A program made the position numbers and the translations under genes. Below the pieces are notes generated by a model that ran no database searches, was not told the DNA's origin, and worked only from the letters and a program-made list of their open reading frames with translations. DNA of 64,000 nt from Odontocerum albicorne (Eukaryota > Arthropoda > Insecta > Trichoptera > Odontoceridae): NCBI GenBank assembly GCA_949825065.1, contig OX463845.1, positions 20,691,942 to 20,755,941 on the forward strand. Direction: 5' to 3'. Of this stretch, positions 46,035 through 57,263 are shown piece after piece. Position 1 is the first letter of the stretch; each line of letters starts with the position of its first letter.

Positions 46035-46260
46035 TAATGAGACCCTATGTGACCTAGTTTTTAAAACACCAGTCTTCAAGCTCGTTCAATTTTCGTTGAT
46101 ACCCAATTTTATTATAAAATGTTCCATTCTAATTTTCACTTTTAAATATCACCTCTTTTAAATATTTCTAGTTAGTAAGAAGAGATTGTCATGTTACTTT
46201 AAATCCGCTTAGTCGTTCTGTTTCCAACGAAAATTTGATACAATACAAGTCAATTATTTT
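46035..46260 (+). mobile_element. SINE, tail type 2, decayed head
   Basis: CCTATGTGACCTAGTTTTTA resembles the head, and the box B position reads GTTCAATTTTC. The tail AATATTTCTAGTTAGTAAGA AGAGATTGTCATG matches tail type 2 at 36430. Confidence 0.6.
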
Positions 46261-46650
46261 TTTAAGGATTATAAGAATTGTTATGGAACAAAAAATGTGA
46301 ACTTGTATTTTTCATTCTGACTTCCAGATTCCCAAGCTTATTTATATGAGATTCTTATGGCAAAGATTAAATTCTTTACTAAATATTTATTATAAGTACA
46401 ATCAACATGTCTGTGACATATTTAAATATAAATGTCTAGATAAAAATCGTTAAGATACCGGGATCAAAATTTTTCGGCCACATAAAAATTAATCCCTAAA
46501 AACTAAACAACTCATAAAATTGATAAGTGGATATTTCTTCAAAGACAAAAATCTTAACTACGTTGAAAAAGTTATACAGACATTCATCAAAAAATTAGTC
46601 ACGTATATTTTGTGTTAAAATTTGGCTATCTTTCGAATATGAAGCAGAAC

Positions 46651-46884
46651 TTATACGCGTATGATTGATGAGCACACACTCTCACCGCACATGCGGCATC
46701 TATTTCCAGTTCGTCTCTCTTCATGTTGATTTAAAATGCGCTTAGCTTTGGTGAAATAATAATTCTTTAGCTTTCTCGTACGCATAAAACTTTTGACGAG
46801 AGTTAAGCTTGCGCTGTGACTGTAAAAATAAAGTTTTTTATTTTTTAGTTTACCAGAGCAATAAAAAGCAACAGTATTTTTCAT
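46651..46884 (-). other. 77-residue frame with a Cys-rich end
   Basis: The frame ends NQHEERRTGNRCRMCGESVC SSIIRV. The R-C-R-x-C-G-x-x-V-C-S string resembles the C-terminal Cys-rich finger of piggyBac-type transposases. Only one partial finger is visible and the upstream residues show no DDE region. No TTAA-flanked ends were located. It may be a short piggyBac remnant or chance. Confidence 0.25.
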
Positions 46885-47004
46885 TCCATTCCCATGTTTC
46901 CATTCTTATACGAATAATCAACTTAGCCGATATAGTATTGTATAATTGTATTCTGATGAGGAATTGCCAATCTTCATTTTTTAAGTGTACTTTTATGACT
47001 TTTG

Positions 47005-47135
47005 TAATGCCCTCCGTGGCCTAGTTGATAAGACCCAAGTCTTCCACCCTGGAAACTCTCCATAAAATAAGGATCAGTCTGGTTTAGTTTATCAGGTGAC
47101 CATTCTCTCACGCGCTAGATGTTAGGAAAGTGAAT
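47005..47135 (+). mobile_element. SINE head, truncated
   Basis: TGCCCTCCGTGGCCTAGTTG ATAAGACC is the cleanest box A copy in the window. Box B is replaced or deleted, and only a short type 1-like tail (CAGTCTGGTTTAGTTTATCA and ACGCGCTAGATGTTAG) follows. Confidence 0.7.
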
Positions 47136-47204
47136 CGTTTGGAAGGATACACAAGACTAGCCTTATCCTCCCGACAATTATTTAAAGGAATATGACGTGA
47201 TTCT

Positions 47205-47530
47205 TATGATGACCTTCATGGTAGTCCTAATTGATAAAATACTGATCTTCTACTAGACGGTTTTGGTTTTGATTCCTGAAACCCAAAAAAACAAGAGGTT
47301 CCAGTCTGATTAAATTGTTGGTTTAATGTAAATACTAGCACGCGCTAGACATTTTCTAGTGTCCACGTGTAGTAGTAGTAGTATTACCAACACTAAGAAA
47401 GGCAAACATGAGTTACTTGTGTATTCAAATGGTTTTTAATCCGGCTTAAAAGGCTGTATTACTGGAGCTGAAGACAGTGTTATCTCCCGGTGGTGCTCTT
47501 TAACATATCTGCATTATTAATTCAAATATA
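47205..47530 (+). mobile_element. SINE, tail type 1, nearly complete
   Basis: The head GATGACCTTCATGGTAGTCC and box B-like GGTTTTGATTCC are followed by ACCCAAAAAAACAAGAGG. The long tail has CACGCGCTAGACATTTTCTA, GTAGTATTACCAACACTAAG and GAGTTACTTGTGTATTCAAA. It also has GGTTTTTAATCCGGCT and GGTGCTCTTTAACATATCTG. Together with 31184 it defines tail type 1. Confidence 0.78.
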
Positions 47531-48124
47531 TTGAGGAGGTTTTCAGGTAAATGAAATTATTAAAGGATATGTTGGTTATCTAAAAATCAAAATCCAACCA
47601 GTTTCAAATACAAAGCAGATATAAAGCTCTACATTATAATTACGTATAATTTTTACCACTGTTTACAAGGTGGTTTACTCACGTTCACGGTGGAATAAAA
47701 AGACTTTACAAGATTGAATTTATACGTTGATTATAATAAGAGTTATTTTATTCAAACCTATGTGCATAATGGTATAATACAATGTAACAACAGTATGATT
47801 TAATAGAAAACCAACATATAATAAAATTATAACAAAGATAGTTAAACAAAAAATATACGATAGGCAATCCCTTGTAATCGAATTTGATTGTCAGACATCT
47901 TGGATATGGAAGACACTTGTGCGTGTATTGACAAATCGAACTCAAAGATTCGATGGTAAGGAAATTAAACTTCCACAACGATCGCCAGGTTTAATCTACT
48001 GCAGTCGTTCGTTGGGCAGTTTTATACAGCGCTGTTTTTGCGCTTAAAAGCACTATGAGAATTTATTACAATTAACATATAAGCTACAAAAAAACAAATT
48101 CAGATTTCATAAGTTTAAATGTTA
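47531..48124. other. Unassigned sequence
   Basis: A 76-residue minus frame (47748-47978) is Tyr/Phe/Ile-rich. The block at 47930-48050 is a little richer in GC (GTCGTTCGTTGGGCAGTTTT). No family was recognised. Confidence 0.45.
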
Positions 48125-48215
48125 ATAAGACCATTGTCTAACTGTTAGTATTCACGCTTAGCCAACGGGTGGCTTGGGTTCGATTTCTGTAGGATTCATT
48201 TCCGAACTGGTTTTA
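48125..48215 (+). mobile_element. SINE head fragment
   Basis: AAGACCATTGTCTAACTGTT, CACGCTTAGCCAACGGGTGG and CTTGGGTTCGATTTCTG (box B) follow the tRNA-like head of the SINE family. The tail is not recognisable. Confidence 0.55.
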
Positions 48216-48459
48216 CTCTTAAACAGTTTTACAAAAAACATGGAATTTAAAAAAACACACAAAAACAGTATTAACTACAATATTTAGATACAAAAAAAAT
48301 TATATTAGAAAAAAAATCTAAATTTATGAAAAAAATTATACAGGTAAAATCTTGGTTCACTCCTATTTTCTCCTTGTAATGTTGAAAAAGTAGTTATTAA
48401 CGCAAATGACCAAAAATTGGTGACGAGACCCAGTTCGACATAGTTTTAATAATAACATT

Positions 48460-48660
48460 TTGGATTTAGTAGCACAGTACCAAAACCCTGTCGCCAATCG
48501 CAATCGCATTATGGCTTCTAACGAATGCATTCCATGTTCCACTAAAAATCTCGCTCGCGCTATAGAAAAGGTGTTTATCGAAAAGCTGACGAAAAACGTT
48601 ATTATTGCTAGCTCGCATATCCATCCATTGGACGGTTATATAATTGTACCACAATTCTGA
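48460..48660 (+). other. Open frames on both strands, unrecognised
   Basis: A 66-residue plus frame (MDLVAQYQNPVANRNRIMAS...) and a 62-residue minus frame (48466-48654) overlap almost completely. The composition is richer in GC than the neighbourhood. Neither protein has a motif I can name. Openness on both strands suggests composition rather than coding, but an old repeat is possible. Confidence 0.25.
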
Positions 48661-49032
48661 TGAATAGACGAGTGACTAATACGAGTTGAACAGTATTTTT
48701 ATGTCATCCAACCATAGATATATCGTCAAGTTTTAAAAATATGGCCAAGAAGATAAAATATATATGTTAAATGGCGACCTGCAAGTTTGGGCAGCGTTTG
48801 AAACACTTAATTTCACTACATCTAAAGAATCTTAAGTTAGATTCATGCATTCTTCCTGCCCTTACGTACGTATGGTTCGGAAACCATAATTCACTAGGCG
48901 TACTATCCAGAAGCTAGTCATAACATTATACACAATAGTAATAATAAATAAATATAGGTTTATTGATAGCAACATAGTATGTTATGTACATAATACATTT
49001 AAATATATTTCAAGAACACATAAATCGCAGAG

Positions 49033-49331
49033 AATACATTAAAGACAGAAGCTATCAAAAGGTCTGGGCTCATCTAATAACATCCCCCGGCCAAGATACA
49101 CCCCACCAATATAGGGCAAGCCCAGCCACGGGGATACCAGATGTTTTTCAGCCCACACCCTTGCACATGTATAATAGAATAAGAAGAGAAAAAAAAAACA
49201 GAAAATAAATAGATGGCAGAAAAATATAATACATTTAAGAGAGAAGACATTAAAAGGTCCGGGATCATCCCACAAACATTCCCCCGGCCGAGATACACCC
49301 CACTAATGTAGGGCGAGCCCGACCGCAAGGA
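49033..49331. repeat. Diverged direct repeat, two copies about 195 bp apart
   Basis: Copy 1 (49033-49135) and copy 2 (49228-49331) share AATACATT-AA-A, ATCAAAAGGTC/TTAAAAGGTC, GGGCTCATC/GGGATCATCCC, CATCCCCCGGCC-AGATACAC and CCCAC-AAT-TAGGGC-AGCCC. On the minus strand both translate to G-PYI-GVYLGRG, which keeps overlapping frames of 78 and 89 residues open. Family unknown. The block is far richer in GC than its surroundings. Confidence 0.75.
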
Positions 49332-49377
49332 CATAAAAGACAACCGACAAGATAAAACATCACAAAACTGTTCCCAT

Positions 49378-49566
49378 TTAATTAAAAAAATTACAACTTA
49401 GAAATAGAACTGGGTGAGTCACTTCGCCCGATGTTTTGAAGATATATGGATCAGAAACCGCCTTGATTAGAGACCGAAAACTGACAAAAATGTGATCAGA
49501 CCAAAGGCAAGATAATCTGATAGATGGGGGTAGAAATTTGAGATAACAAACGGATGTACATGACAA
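49378..49566 (-). other. 62-residue frame, unrecognised
   Basis: MSCTSVCYLKFLPPSIRLSC LWSDHIFVSFRSLIKAVSDP. The SDHIFV string faintly recalls the SDH motif at the end of LINE endonucleases, but nothing else agrees. It may belong to the same repeat as 49033-49331. Confidence 0.2.
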
Positions 49567-49639
49567 ACAGCTGTAGATTTATAAAAGAAAGACTTATATC
49601 CAGAAGGGGTGACGATGATGACTATTTACTAAAATTTAT

Positions 49640-49738
49640 TACTAAATATTTTAACTAATGCCCTATAAATGATGCTTTATTTCATAATATTTTAACTAAT
49701 GCCCTATAGCCATGAGGCTTTATTTCATAATATTTTTG
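49640..49738. repeat. 53-bp tandem repeat, two copies
   Basis: AATATTTTAACTAATGCCCT followed by ATA and CTTTATTTCAT is repeated at 49645 and 49687, with AATGATG or GCCATGAGG between the two shared blocks. Non-coding. Confidence 0.85.
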
Positions 49739-49740
49739 AC

Positions 49741-51304
49741 GACTTCAATTTAATTGGATATATGGTACATAGAAAAACTAAGGATATTATTTTGATATCG
49801 GCATCTTCCCTAGATAAAGTAATTAAATAAATATTAGCACGTGCTCTACACAAATTAATATATTATAGAAAATTGAATACAATTACTGGATCGGCTCTGA
49901 AAGCCATAAGATTTCATATTCAAATTGCAATGTTAGAGTACCTTATAGAGGTTTTGGAATATGTTTTCTTTAGCATTTGAAAAATAATTTCAGCATTTAC
50001 AAAAATATTTTTAAATTAAGTTTTTTTTTAACATATGACTGGAATGACGAGATAATTTTATAAAGAAAAACGTGAGATTTTTATGATTTTGTCATCTTAT
50101 TTAACTGATCAATAAAAAAATGACAAAACATGTTATCCAAAACATTGCGTAATTTTGCATCAAGTCTATTTACTTGACAGAAAATACCAGATCCAATGAA
50201 ATTAAAATTACTCTGATCTAAACGACAAAAAAGTCGTGTCTAGAATCCAAAAAAATGATCACTAATTTGATTGAACTACGGGTTTTGCATTTTAATTCAC
50301 AAAATGATCGGCGCTTGTACTTACATCTCATTTAATAAAATTTATACTCAACTCACAACATTTTTTATACCAAATACACGGATCTATCTTAAGAACTTTC
50401 TTGATTTTTTTTTAATAATATTGATTTCCAAATACAACAAATTTGATAACAGAAAATTGTTTTAAATTTGAAAAAAAATGTCGATTTTATTTAAAAATCT
50501 TATTATAAAACATGTTATATGTCCATCAAGATTATAATCATGAAAAGTTAATGTTTTTTTTTATTTTTGTATGCTATTTTTATTTCTCAACATAATTTAC
50601 TGAATTTTCATGCATCTTCGATATCCTGAGAAATGCTATAAAAAACCGTAGTTTGGAATACTGCAAAAAATATTTGATAACTTATAATCAGAACACTTTT
50701 TGCATTTGAGAAGAAGCAATAATTAACTCGAGAAAGCATTTCAAATTGAATGCTCCTTGAGTTTGATACAACTCAAAAAATGCTTGTACAACTCAAAAAA
50801 TATTATTCATCAGCATCAAGTTATGGATATACTTTAGTAGTATGCCTCCCTTTTGAGCTAATTAACTCCCTGTTTCTGATATTCTGTTTCTATTCAAACT
50901 TTTCCGCGTCCGAACCATCAACTTTGTCACGTGTTTTCAGTAGGAGGCAACAGAGATTGCCATATCATTCGTATCAAGCAGGTCCTACCCAGAGCATGAA
51001 GTTCCGGTGTTCGAAAAAAATACTCGTAGCATGTAATGTGAGTCCTGTACTCGTATATCCCCACAAAAACTCCATCTGCCTCTTCTACTCGGAGTCGATA
51101 CACAGCTTTCTACCAAACATCGTCAGACTTTTGTACAGTATTTAAGGTATGACAATACTCCATAAACCTATTATATTATAGGTCATCATTCAAGGACCTT
51201 TTATGTTGATATATTCTGAGGCATGTGGCCTTCCTAGTTCAATTTTTAACTTTTATCTTGCCCGCCTCAGTAATTGCATAAATTTATTAAGAGATAATTA
51301 CCAT
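49741..51304. other. AT-rich DNA with one unrecognised 131-residue frame
   Basis: The plus frame at 50750-51145 contains RVFSRRQQRLPYHSYQAGPT and is richer in GC from 50900 to 51130. The minus strand of the same part is also partly readable (VEEADGVFVGIYEYRTHITC), so the coding strand is unclear. I recognise no family. Two TACTCGTA octamers lie inside (51021 and 51048). Elsewhere there is nothing. Confidence 0.35.
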
Positions 51305-51718
51305 CATGTCATTTTCCTGTTGGGATAGACAAAGCGGATAAAACGCAAATCTTTACTATCACGACATACTTTATTTGTTATATTTTACATCCTTATCCAT
51401 ATCCATAAAGTTCCTTATATTTGTCTTACTTCTTAACTTTGTTTTTTCAAAAGTTAATTCACTTAGTTTAATCGTACTTTTCTCAGTCGTCCTCTACCAC
51501 GGCTCCTACTTATGCTTGCGTCATAATTTTTTTATCAGTTTTTCGTCATCCATCCGTTCAACACGTCCAAACCTTTTCAACGTGATATTTTTTACCTTAC
51601 GTAACTCATTAGTTTGAAGCACATATTTATCTTTAATAATTTTATTTCTACATTGACAGACGTAGAAATAAAATAAAACTGTGCCTGCACTTTTACTGCG
51701 TTTTTTGGCTGTTTTCAT
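51305..51718 (-). pseudogene. LINE 3' end, family A
   Basis: The minus frame at 51718-51521 contains ELRKVKNITLKRFGRVERMD DEKLIKKL. This matches the LRKVK-L-RFGHVERM block of family A. Reading on across stops gives RSRGRGRLRKVRLN, CRDSKDLRFIRFVYPNRKMT and the tail TCCCAACAGGAAAATGACAT on the minus strand. It is truncated at the 5' side and inactive. Confidence 0.75.
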
Positions 51719-52592
51719 TCATCTTCCATGTCTACGTTTCACTCGCAAACATCAACGTTTGGCACTAATACGCTATTACGAACCATTATTTTTACAAATC
51801 TTGGCATTGCATGGTTTAAGTATGCAATTTTGTGTCCCTTCAACTTTTTTTTCTACAAGATGTAATTTATCTACAAGATGGCGAAGCATGTAACGTAACA
51901 TCAAGATTGATTTCCTCCCACATAAATAAAATTGCAAAATCGAAGATTGTATAATCTTTTGCAGGACATCGCTGGAAATATTGTACACGACGAGAATATT
52001 ACATGACATTGGCTTTCCTTAACATACATACCGAATTATTTAAGAAGAGCAAGAATTTGAATAACCTAATAAAAAATACGTTGATTTAAATTCCGCGATA
52101 ATTGAAAGACTTAAATGTGCAATAATTGTAATGTTGAAAAAAACAACTAATGTGAAATATGATCGGCTGTTTTCCACTAGTTTCAAATATTTTTCAGAGT
52201 TGTTGATGTGTTGAGTTAGCTTAAATTATGGCCAATGTTTTCAAGAAATTGCAGTCGACATCATCAGGGTGATATAAAAAAAATACCGAACATACTAAAC
52301 CTATCTTGTTACGCGCACTCGCGACTGCAAAGTAAACTTTTATGACCGCAACGTCAACACGCACGTAGTATATGAGTGCATTGCGCGCGCCCTATCTGAG
52401 TATAAAGGTACATTAACAGCTTCAAAGTTTTATTTTTAACTATAAGCCCACGTTTTTAAAAGCTTTCTCAGTTTTCAATGGAAACGAAAAAACTGTCATT
52501 TTATTTTTCTATTATAATTTTCATAAGTGACAATATAACCGAAATGACTTTTTTGCTCTGTGTTTATTTGTCAAAAAACTTCAGAAACAAAA
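51719..52592. other. AT-rich DNA, nothing recognised
   Basis: The block at 52310-52410 is CG-rich for this window (ACGCGCACTCGCGACTGC) but has no frame or repeat ends. Short frames at 51681-51893 and 51776-52009 face each other. Confidence 0.45.
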
Positions 52593-53520
52593 CCGTCCCT
52601 CGATGTACGCGGTTTTCCAAAACGATTTTTTTAAAGGGAGTTTTTCAATTTATTTAGATCATTTAAGAAGATAGGGCTAATTAATGTTATATATAGTTTA
52701 ACCACTAGTTCACGGTGCCAAAGTCAAGGCGAATCAACGGAGCAATTATTATTGTTATTTTTACCAAATTTATTTACAGCTATGAATGTGAGCGAATTAA
52801 TTCAATCAGCCTGAAAATTGGAAAATATGGCAATAAATATATACTCCAATGTGGAAAGAGCTTTAAACATTCAACGAGAGTGAAAAAAATTGTATACAAT
52901 ATGTAGAAATTCATAAAGAAATTACTAAAAATAAAAAAACAACTGGTAGTTATGGATTTTCTAACAGTAACCAGAGAGCATTTTTCTCCTAAAGAATCAG
53001 ACATTTTAAATACTTCTACTGATGATAGCGATTTTGAATCAACAATTATGAAGAAGAAGAAAACAGTTGCTTAAGAAAACAGCAGCGAAAGTTCTGAATA
53101 AAATAATCTCGTTTCGTATATTACCATACATGTATGTGAACATATTATATACATGTTTAATTCCTTCGCTACTGTGCTAGTAAAAGTTATGTTCTATGTG
53201 TGTGCAATTAGTAAAAAGTATGTTCTATGTGTGTGCATTTAGTAAAAATATGCTAGTCAAAATTATATTCTATGTGTGTGCATTTAATTTTTTTAAAATT
53301 TAATAGTGAAATTATATTTTATTTCTGTGTACGATCGTAGATTTTTTTCGCGTTTTTTCGGAACGAATCCCCACATTTCGTATGAGCTCCATGTATTTTT
53401 TACACAGTTTTAATATCCTGGAATCTATCCCATGATTTTGTATGAGCTCCGTGTCTATTTTTTACACGATTTTATGCGGAACGTATCGTTCCGCGAAAAA
53501 TCGCGTACATCGAGGGACGG
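52593..53520 (+). mobile_element. pogo/Tigger-like element, non-autonomous
   Basis: The ends CCGTCCCTCGATGTACGCG (52593-52611) and CGCGTACATCGAGGGACGG (53502-53520) are perfect 19-bp inverted repeats. Tigger/pogo ends of other animals have a closely similar GTCCCTCGGTATCCGCGG form. Inside the right end lies the palindrome GCGGAACG-TAT-CGTTCCGC (53476-53494), together with two GTATGAGCTCC...TTTTTTACACA/GA blocks. TATGTTCTATGTGTGTGCA is repeated three times at 53188-53285. A 63-residue frame at 52715-52906, and a later stretch DFLTVTREHFSPKESDILNT S near 52955-53020, could be transposase scraps. A TA duplication is not visible. Confidence 0.7.
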
Positions 53521-54210
53521 ATGTATGTGATATTATAAGACGTTGGGATAAGCTATCACACTGGTAACTTATTATTATAGAAACCACTTGGAAACGAACC
53601 CGAAACCATGGTCGCTTTATGTGACAAATTATACATTTCGAAAAATATTTATATTCTTAAAATTATACCAGATGATTAAAATCACATAAAAATTTAACTT
53701 ACTACAAATATATGATATGTTTTATAAGTGCTAGTTAAATCCGACATACCCATAAAGCAAAAGAGTATACGAGAGATCTCAGCTTTTAGGAGCTATATTA
53801 TTCAATTTGACCGTCACGAGTCAAGTTTTCGAATTATGTACTGATAGATTTGACGTGCTTACCATAAGGGAACTGAATATGAAATGTGCAAAAGCTGAAA
53901 CGCAACCCATATTTTTTGTGATTTTTAAGCAGTTTGTAGGAGGGCATGAAAACCCCCCTTTTTGCTATAAATTCAAATAATCTTTTCATCCTCTAAAATA
54001 GGTCCCAAGATGCCGCATATTAAATATAGTATGCACACATTCTGGTACAAAAAGTCTGCATATATGAGATGAAAAATGACGAGATGTAGAATCCCTAAAA
54101 AAACATTGATTTCCCATTTAAAAATATAAAATTAAAAGTAAAAAACGTAAAAAAATGGTTTTGGTACAGAAAGACAAAGGAAAATATGGTTAGATCAAGT
54201 GAATTATTTC
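53521..54210. other. AT-rich DNA, nothing recognised
   Basis: No frames above 60 residues and no repeats. Confidence 0.5.
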
Positions 54211-54502
54211 TTGAAAAACGAAACAAAAATGATGTACGAGTACTCTTATAATAGGAATATAATCTCTTTATCTTGAACTGACCTTGAAAAACGAAACAAA
54301 AATGATGTACGAGTACTCTTATAATAGGAATATAATCTCTTTATCTTGAACTGACCTTGAAAAACGAAACAAAAATGATGTACGAGTACTCTTATAATAG
54401 GAATATAATCTCTTTATCTTGAACTGACCTTGAAAAACGAAACAAAAATGATGTACGAGTACTCTTATAATAGGAATATAATCTCTTTATCTTGACCTGA
54501 CT
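54211..54502. repeat. 73-bp tandem repeat, four near-identical copies
   Basis: Units begin TTGAAAAACGAAAC at 54211, 54284, 54357 and 54430. Each contains GATGTACGAGTACTC and ends TTTATCTTGAACTGACC. Only the last unit differs visibly (GACCTGACTT for GAACTGACCT). Such identity implies recent expansion or homogenisation. Non-coding. Confidence 0.98.
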
Positions 54503-55999
54503 TTTCATCACATTAAGCATTCAGCTTAAATTATTATTTTATTTTTTGAAAATCACATTTTTACACAGATAAGTTGAATGTTAATAAAATTTAACAAATC
54601 TTTAAGTGTATACAAAACAATTTGATACAGTTATTACAATATTATTTATTTCAAAAATCTAAAAACAAGTATGACAAATGTTAAAAAAAATTTAAAGTAT
54701 GTTATTTGAGAGATCATTGAGAATCAAACTCGAAAATATTGAGTTAATTTCAAGATATCCACATTCATTGACAGTTAGACGCGTGTTTTCCACCTGGGAG
54801 CTTCGAATTGTATTTAAAATAGTAGTCATACCCAAAACATAACACAGTCTTGTCTTTTTGACAAGTTTATTATTATCTTTCTATCTCATTTAGTATCACC
54901 ATAACCTATGTCGATGAATTGTGAGTCACATGACCTGTTCAGTGGTTCAAAATACTGAAACCTTGACAGTTTTGTATCTCGTCTACGTTCATCAACGTGC
55001 TCGCATCATTAATTTGGGATTATTAAGATGTACCACATGAATGAATAAAAAAACGACTCAATTATCTAAGCCAAGAAAAGTTATATATTTTACAGTTACT
55101 TCCAAAGTAAAAGTTTTTATATCGTAATGAGTGTAAATCACAATTTAAATAAATAATAAATATAAAAGTTTGTTCTGAAGAAGAAAAAAATAAAGTGTCT
55201 CACGGAGTAATAATTAATTTCTTTTGGGCCTAAAGCTATCTTGTTTCTGCACGAACAATTATATCTGTTTTATCTCCGTAAAAGACATAAATTCGTATAT
55301 TTTCCGAGAGGAAGAAAAAAATCAAAGATATCCGATTCTGAAAATATCTTTGAAGTCTACAATTGATTTATGATACTCTGTTATATGTTGTTTTATGATA
55401 ATGTGCATGTAAAAATGGAACAGGTGCAGAGCCGCCACACGAAAGTTGCTTTTGAGAAATAATCTAAAGAAAAAGGGTAAAAAAAACGTCATACATACTC
55501 GTACATACATACTTGGGGTGAAAATGTTTTTATCTAAAATATTATACTTTCTTTTAAAACAAAAAAAAATGCTAATTATTTGAAAACAATTATTATGTCT
55601 GATTCAAATAGTAAATATTATTTTTTAAATGTGATTCTTTAACTTATTAAATTTGTGTTAGAATACATTGAAATTTTTTGGCATACTTAAGTTAATTGAC
55701 TGTAATTTTTCGATATCTAAATTTGAAACTAGTTTTCTAATCCGTCTTTGTAAAATAATATATATCGTGTGTTAAACTTATAAAGCAAAACATATGCGGA
55801 AAACACGATAAGGTAATTTGAAGAAGCTTGACATTTTAACGAACTGCCATTAAAATTAGAAAAAAATCCGAGTGAAAACAAATTAAGAAATCTCAAGAAA
55901 CATCAAATTAAAAAACCGATTAATTATTATTTACATGATAAATGTAATGTAAAATGTGAGCATTTTAATAGACATTATATTTAAATTTTAAATTCAGCT
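54503..55999. other. AT-rich DNA, nothing recognised
   Basis: A minus frame at 55322-55510 (62 residues) has no motif. One TACTCGTA octamer at 55496. Confidence 0.5.
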
Positions 56000-56055
56000 A
56001 CTTTTCTTGATGGAAGAGTTACGAAATATGCAATAATTATATTGAACGACGTGTA

Positions 56056-56289
56056 GTGATAGGAAACCAAGTCAACGGGATGCTAAAACATATATACTCG
56101 AACCGAAAAGTATCAAAATCCGCTAAGGTGATAGTCTACAACAGTATTTTTATACCAACTTTGATTTATGGGTGTAAAACGTGGACATGGAATAAAATTG
56201 AAAGGAACCGAATAAGTTCTATAAAAATGCGTGCATTGAGAAAAATATATGGCACGACAATCTTTAAAACGAAATACGGAATAACGTGA
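56056..56289 (+). pseudogene. LINE reverse transcriptase C-terminal fragment
   Basis: A 77-residue frame. The sequence IVYNSIFIPTLIYGCKTWTW then IKMRALRKIYG matches the common L-YGCE-W-L...EMR-LR-I-G block that follows the reverse transcriptase core in endonuclease-reverse transcriptase LINEs. It stops 14 bases before the TA that flanks the fold-back mariner. No reverse transcriptase core is present upstream. Confidence 0.75.
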
Positions 56290-56479
56290 TTAGGGACGAA
56301 TGTATTGGGTATTAACATAAGTTGTGTCCGTTTTTTTTTTCAAATTTGAAAATGAGCACCAAAAGTAAAACAAAATGGTTAAGGTTATACGTCATTCAAA
56401 AGAAAATTTTCTGCTCTACAAGATATTGTATTTGTTTTTACGTTACATATATTATTTTATTTCATTACAAGCCTTCAAA

Positions 56480-56803
56480 ATGGAATGTCGAGTAGACGAA
56501 AGTGAGCATTTTCGACACCTCATTCTGTTCGGGTTCAATCGAGGGAATAAAGCTGCTCGCGATATGTGTATGGTGAAGATGCTATGAATGAAAGGATAGC
56601 TCGTCGATGGTTTTTGCGTTTCAAAGACGGTAATTACAACCTGAAAGACATGGTGCGTTCCGGACGACCAGTGGATTTCGATGAGAACCGCTTAAACCAT
56701 ATTATTCATGAAGATCCCCTTCAAACCACCGTAGAATTGGCTGAGCAGATGAATTTTAGTGACATGACTGTATACCGCCATCTAAAATCAGTAATGATGC
56801 GAT
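56480..56803 (+). pseudogene. Mariner transposase N-terminus, left arm
   Basis: It starts MECRVDESEHFRHL at 56480, is frameshifted near 56565, and continues MYGEDAMNERIARRWFLRFK DGNYNLKDM, then RSGRPVDFDENRLNHIIHED PLQTTVELAEQM in the next frame, ending at 56803 where the palindrome centre begins. This is the paired helix-turn-helix DNA-binding part of a mariner transposase. No catalytic residue is present. Confidence 0.85.
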
Positions 56804-57263
56804 AAAGGAACCTTTGCTTGTGGTCATGCGTAGCTCGATGACGCGCGAGCAAACCAGCAGAAATTGTCGAACTTTGATTTTTGTTGTTTTCACTCAAAAC
56901 ATGTGGAATCCAAGCGCCGAACTCCTGGAGTTTTCCCATTGATTTAAGATGGCGGCATACAGTCCTGTGACTACACTTCATCTGCTCAGCCAATTCTACG
57001 GTGGTTTGAAGGGGATCTTCACGAATAATATGGTTTAAGCGGTCCTCATCGAAGACCACTGGTCGTCCGGATCGCTCCATGTCTTTCAGGTCGAAATTCC
57101 CGTCTTTGAAATGCAAAAACCATCGACGAGCTGTCATTTTATTCATAGCATCTTCAACGTACACTTCGCAAATATCGCGAGCAGCTTTGGCAGCTTTATT
57201 CCCTCGATTGAACGCGACCCGAAGGTGTCGAAAATGTTCACTTTCGTCTACTTGACATTCCAT
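56795..57263 (-). pseudogene. Mariner transposase N-terminal half, right arm
   Basis: A frame of 180 residues begins MECQVDESEHFRHLRVAFNR G at 57263 and runs to 56721. Its first 156 or so residues are mariner: the helix-turn-helix (RRWFLHFKDGNFDLKDMERS GRP), then HLKSMGKLQEFGAWIPHVLS and LLARHRATHDHKQRFLYRII T. The canonical next block, with GDEKW and the first catalytic Asp, is lost. From DFRWRYT onward it reads the antisense of the left arm. With only one open frame error it is better kept than the left arm. It could encode a DNA-binding fragment but no active enzyme. Confidence 0.88.

Noticed and set aside
47640..48060. Possible LTR near a GC-richer stretch
   Set aside because: No matching second copy, no TG...CA ends and no primer-binding site could be found in the window.
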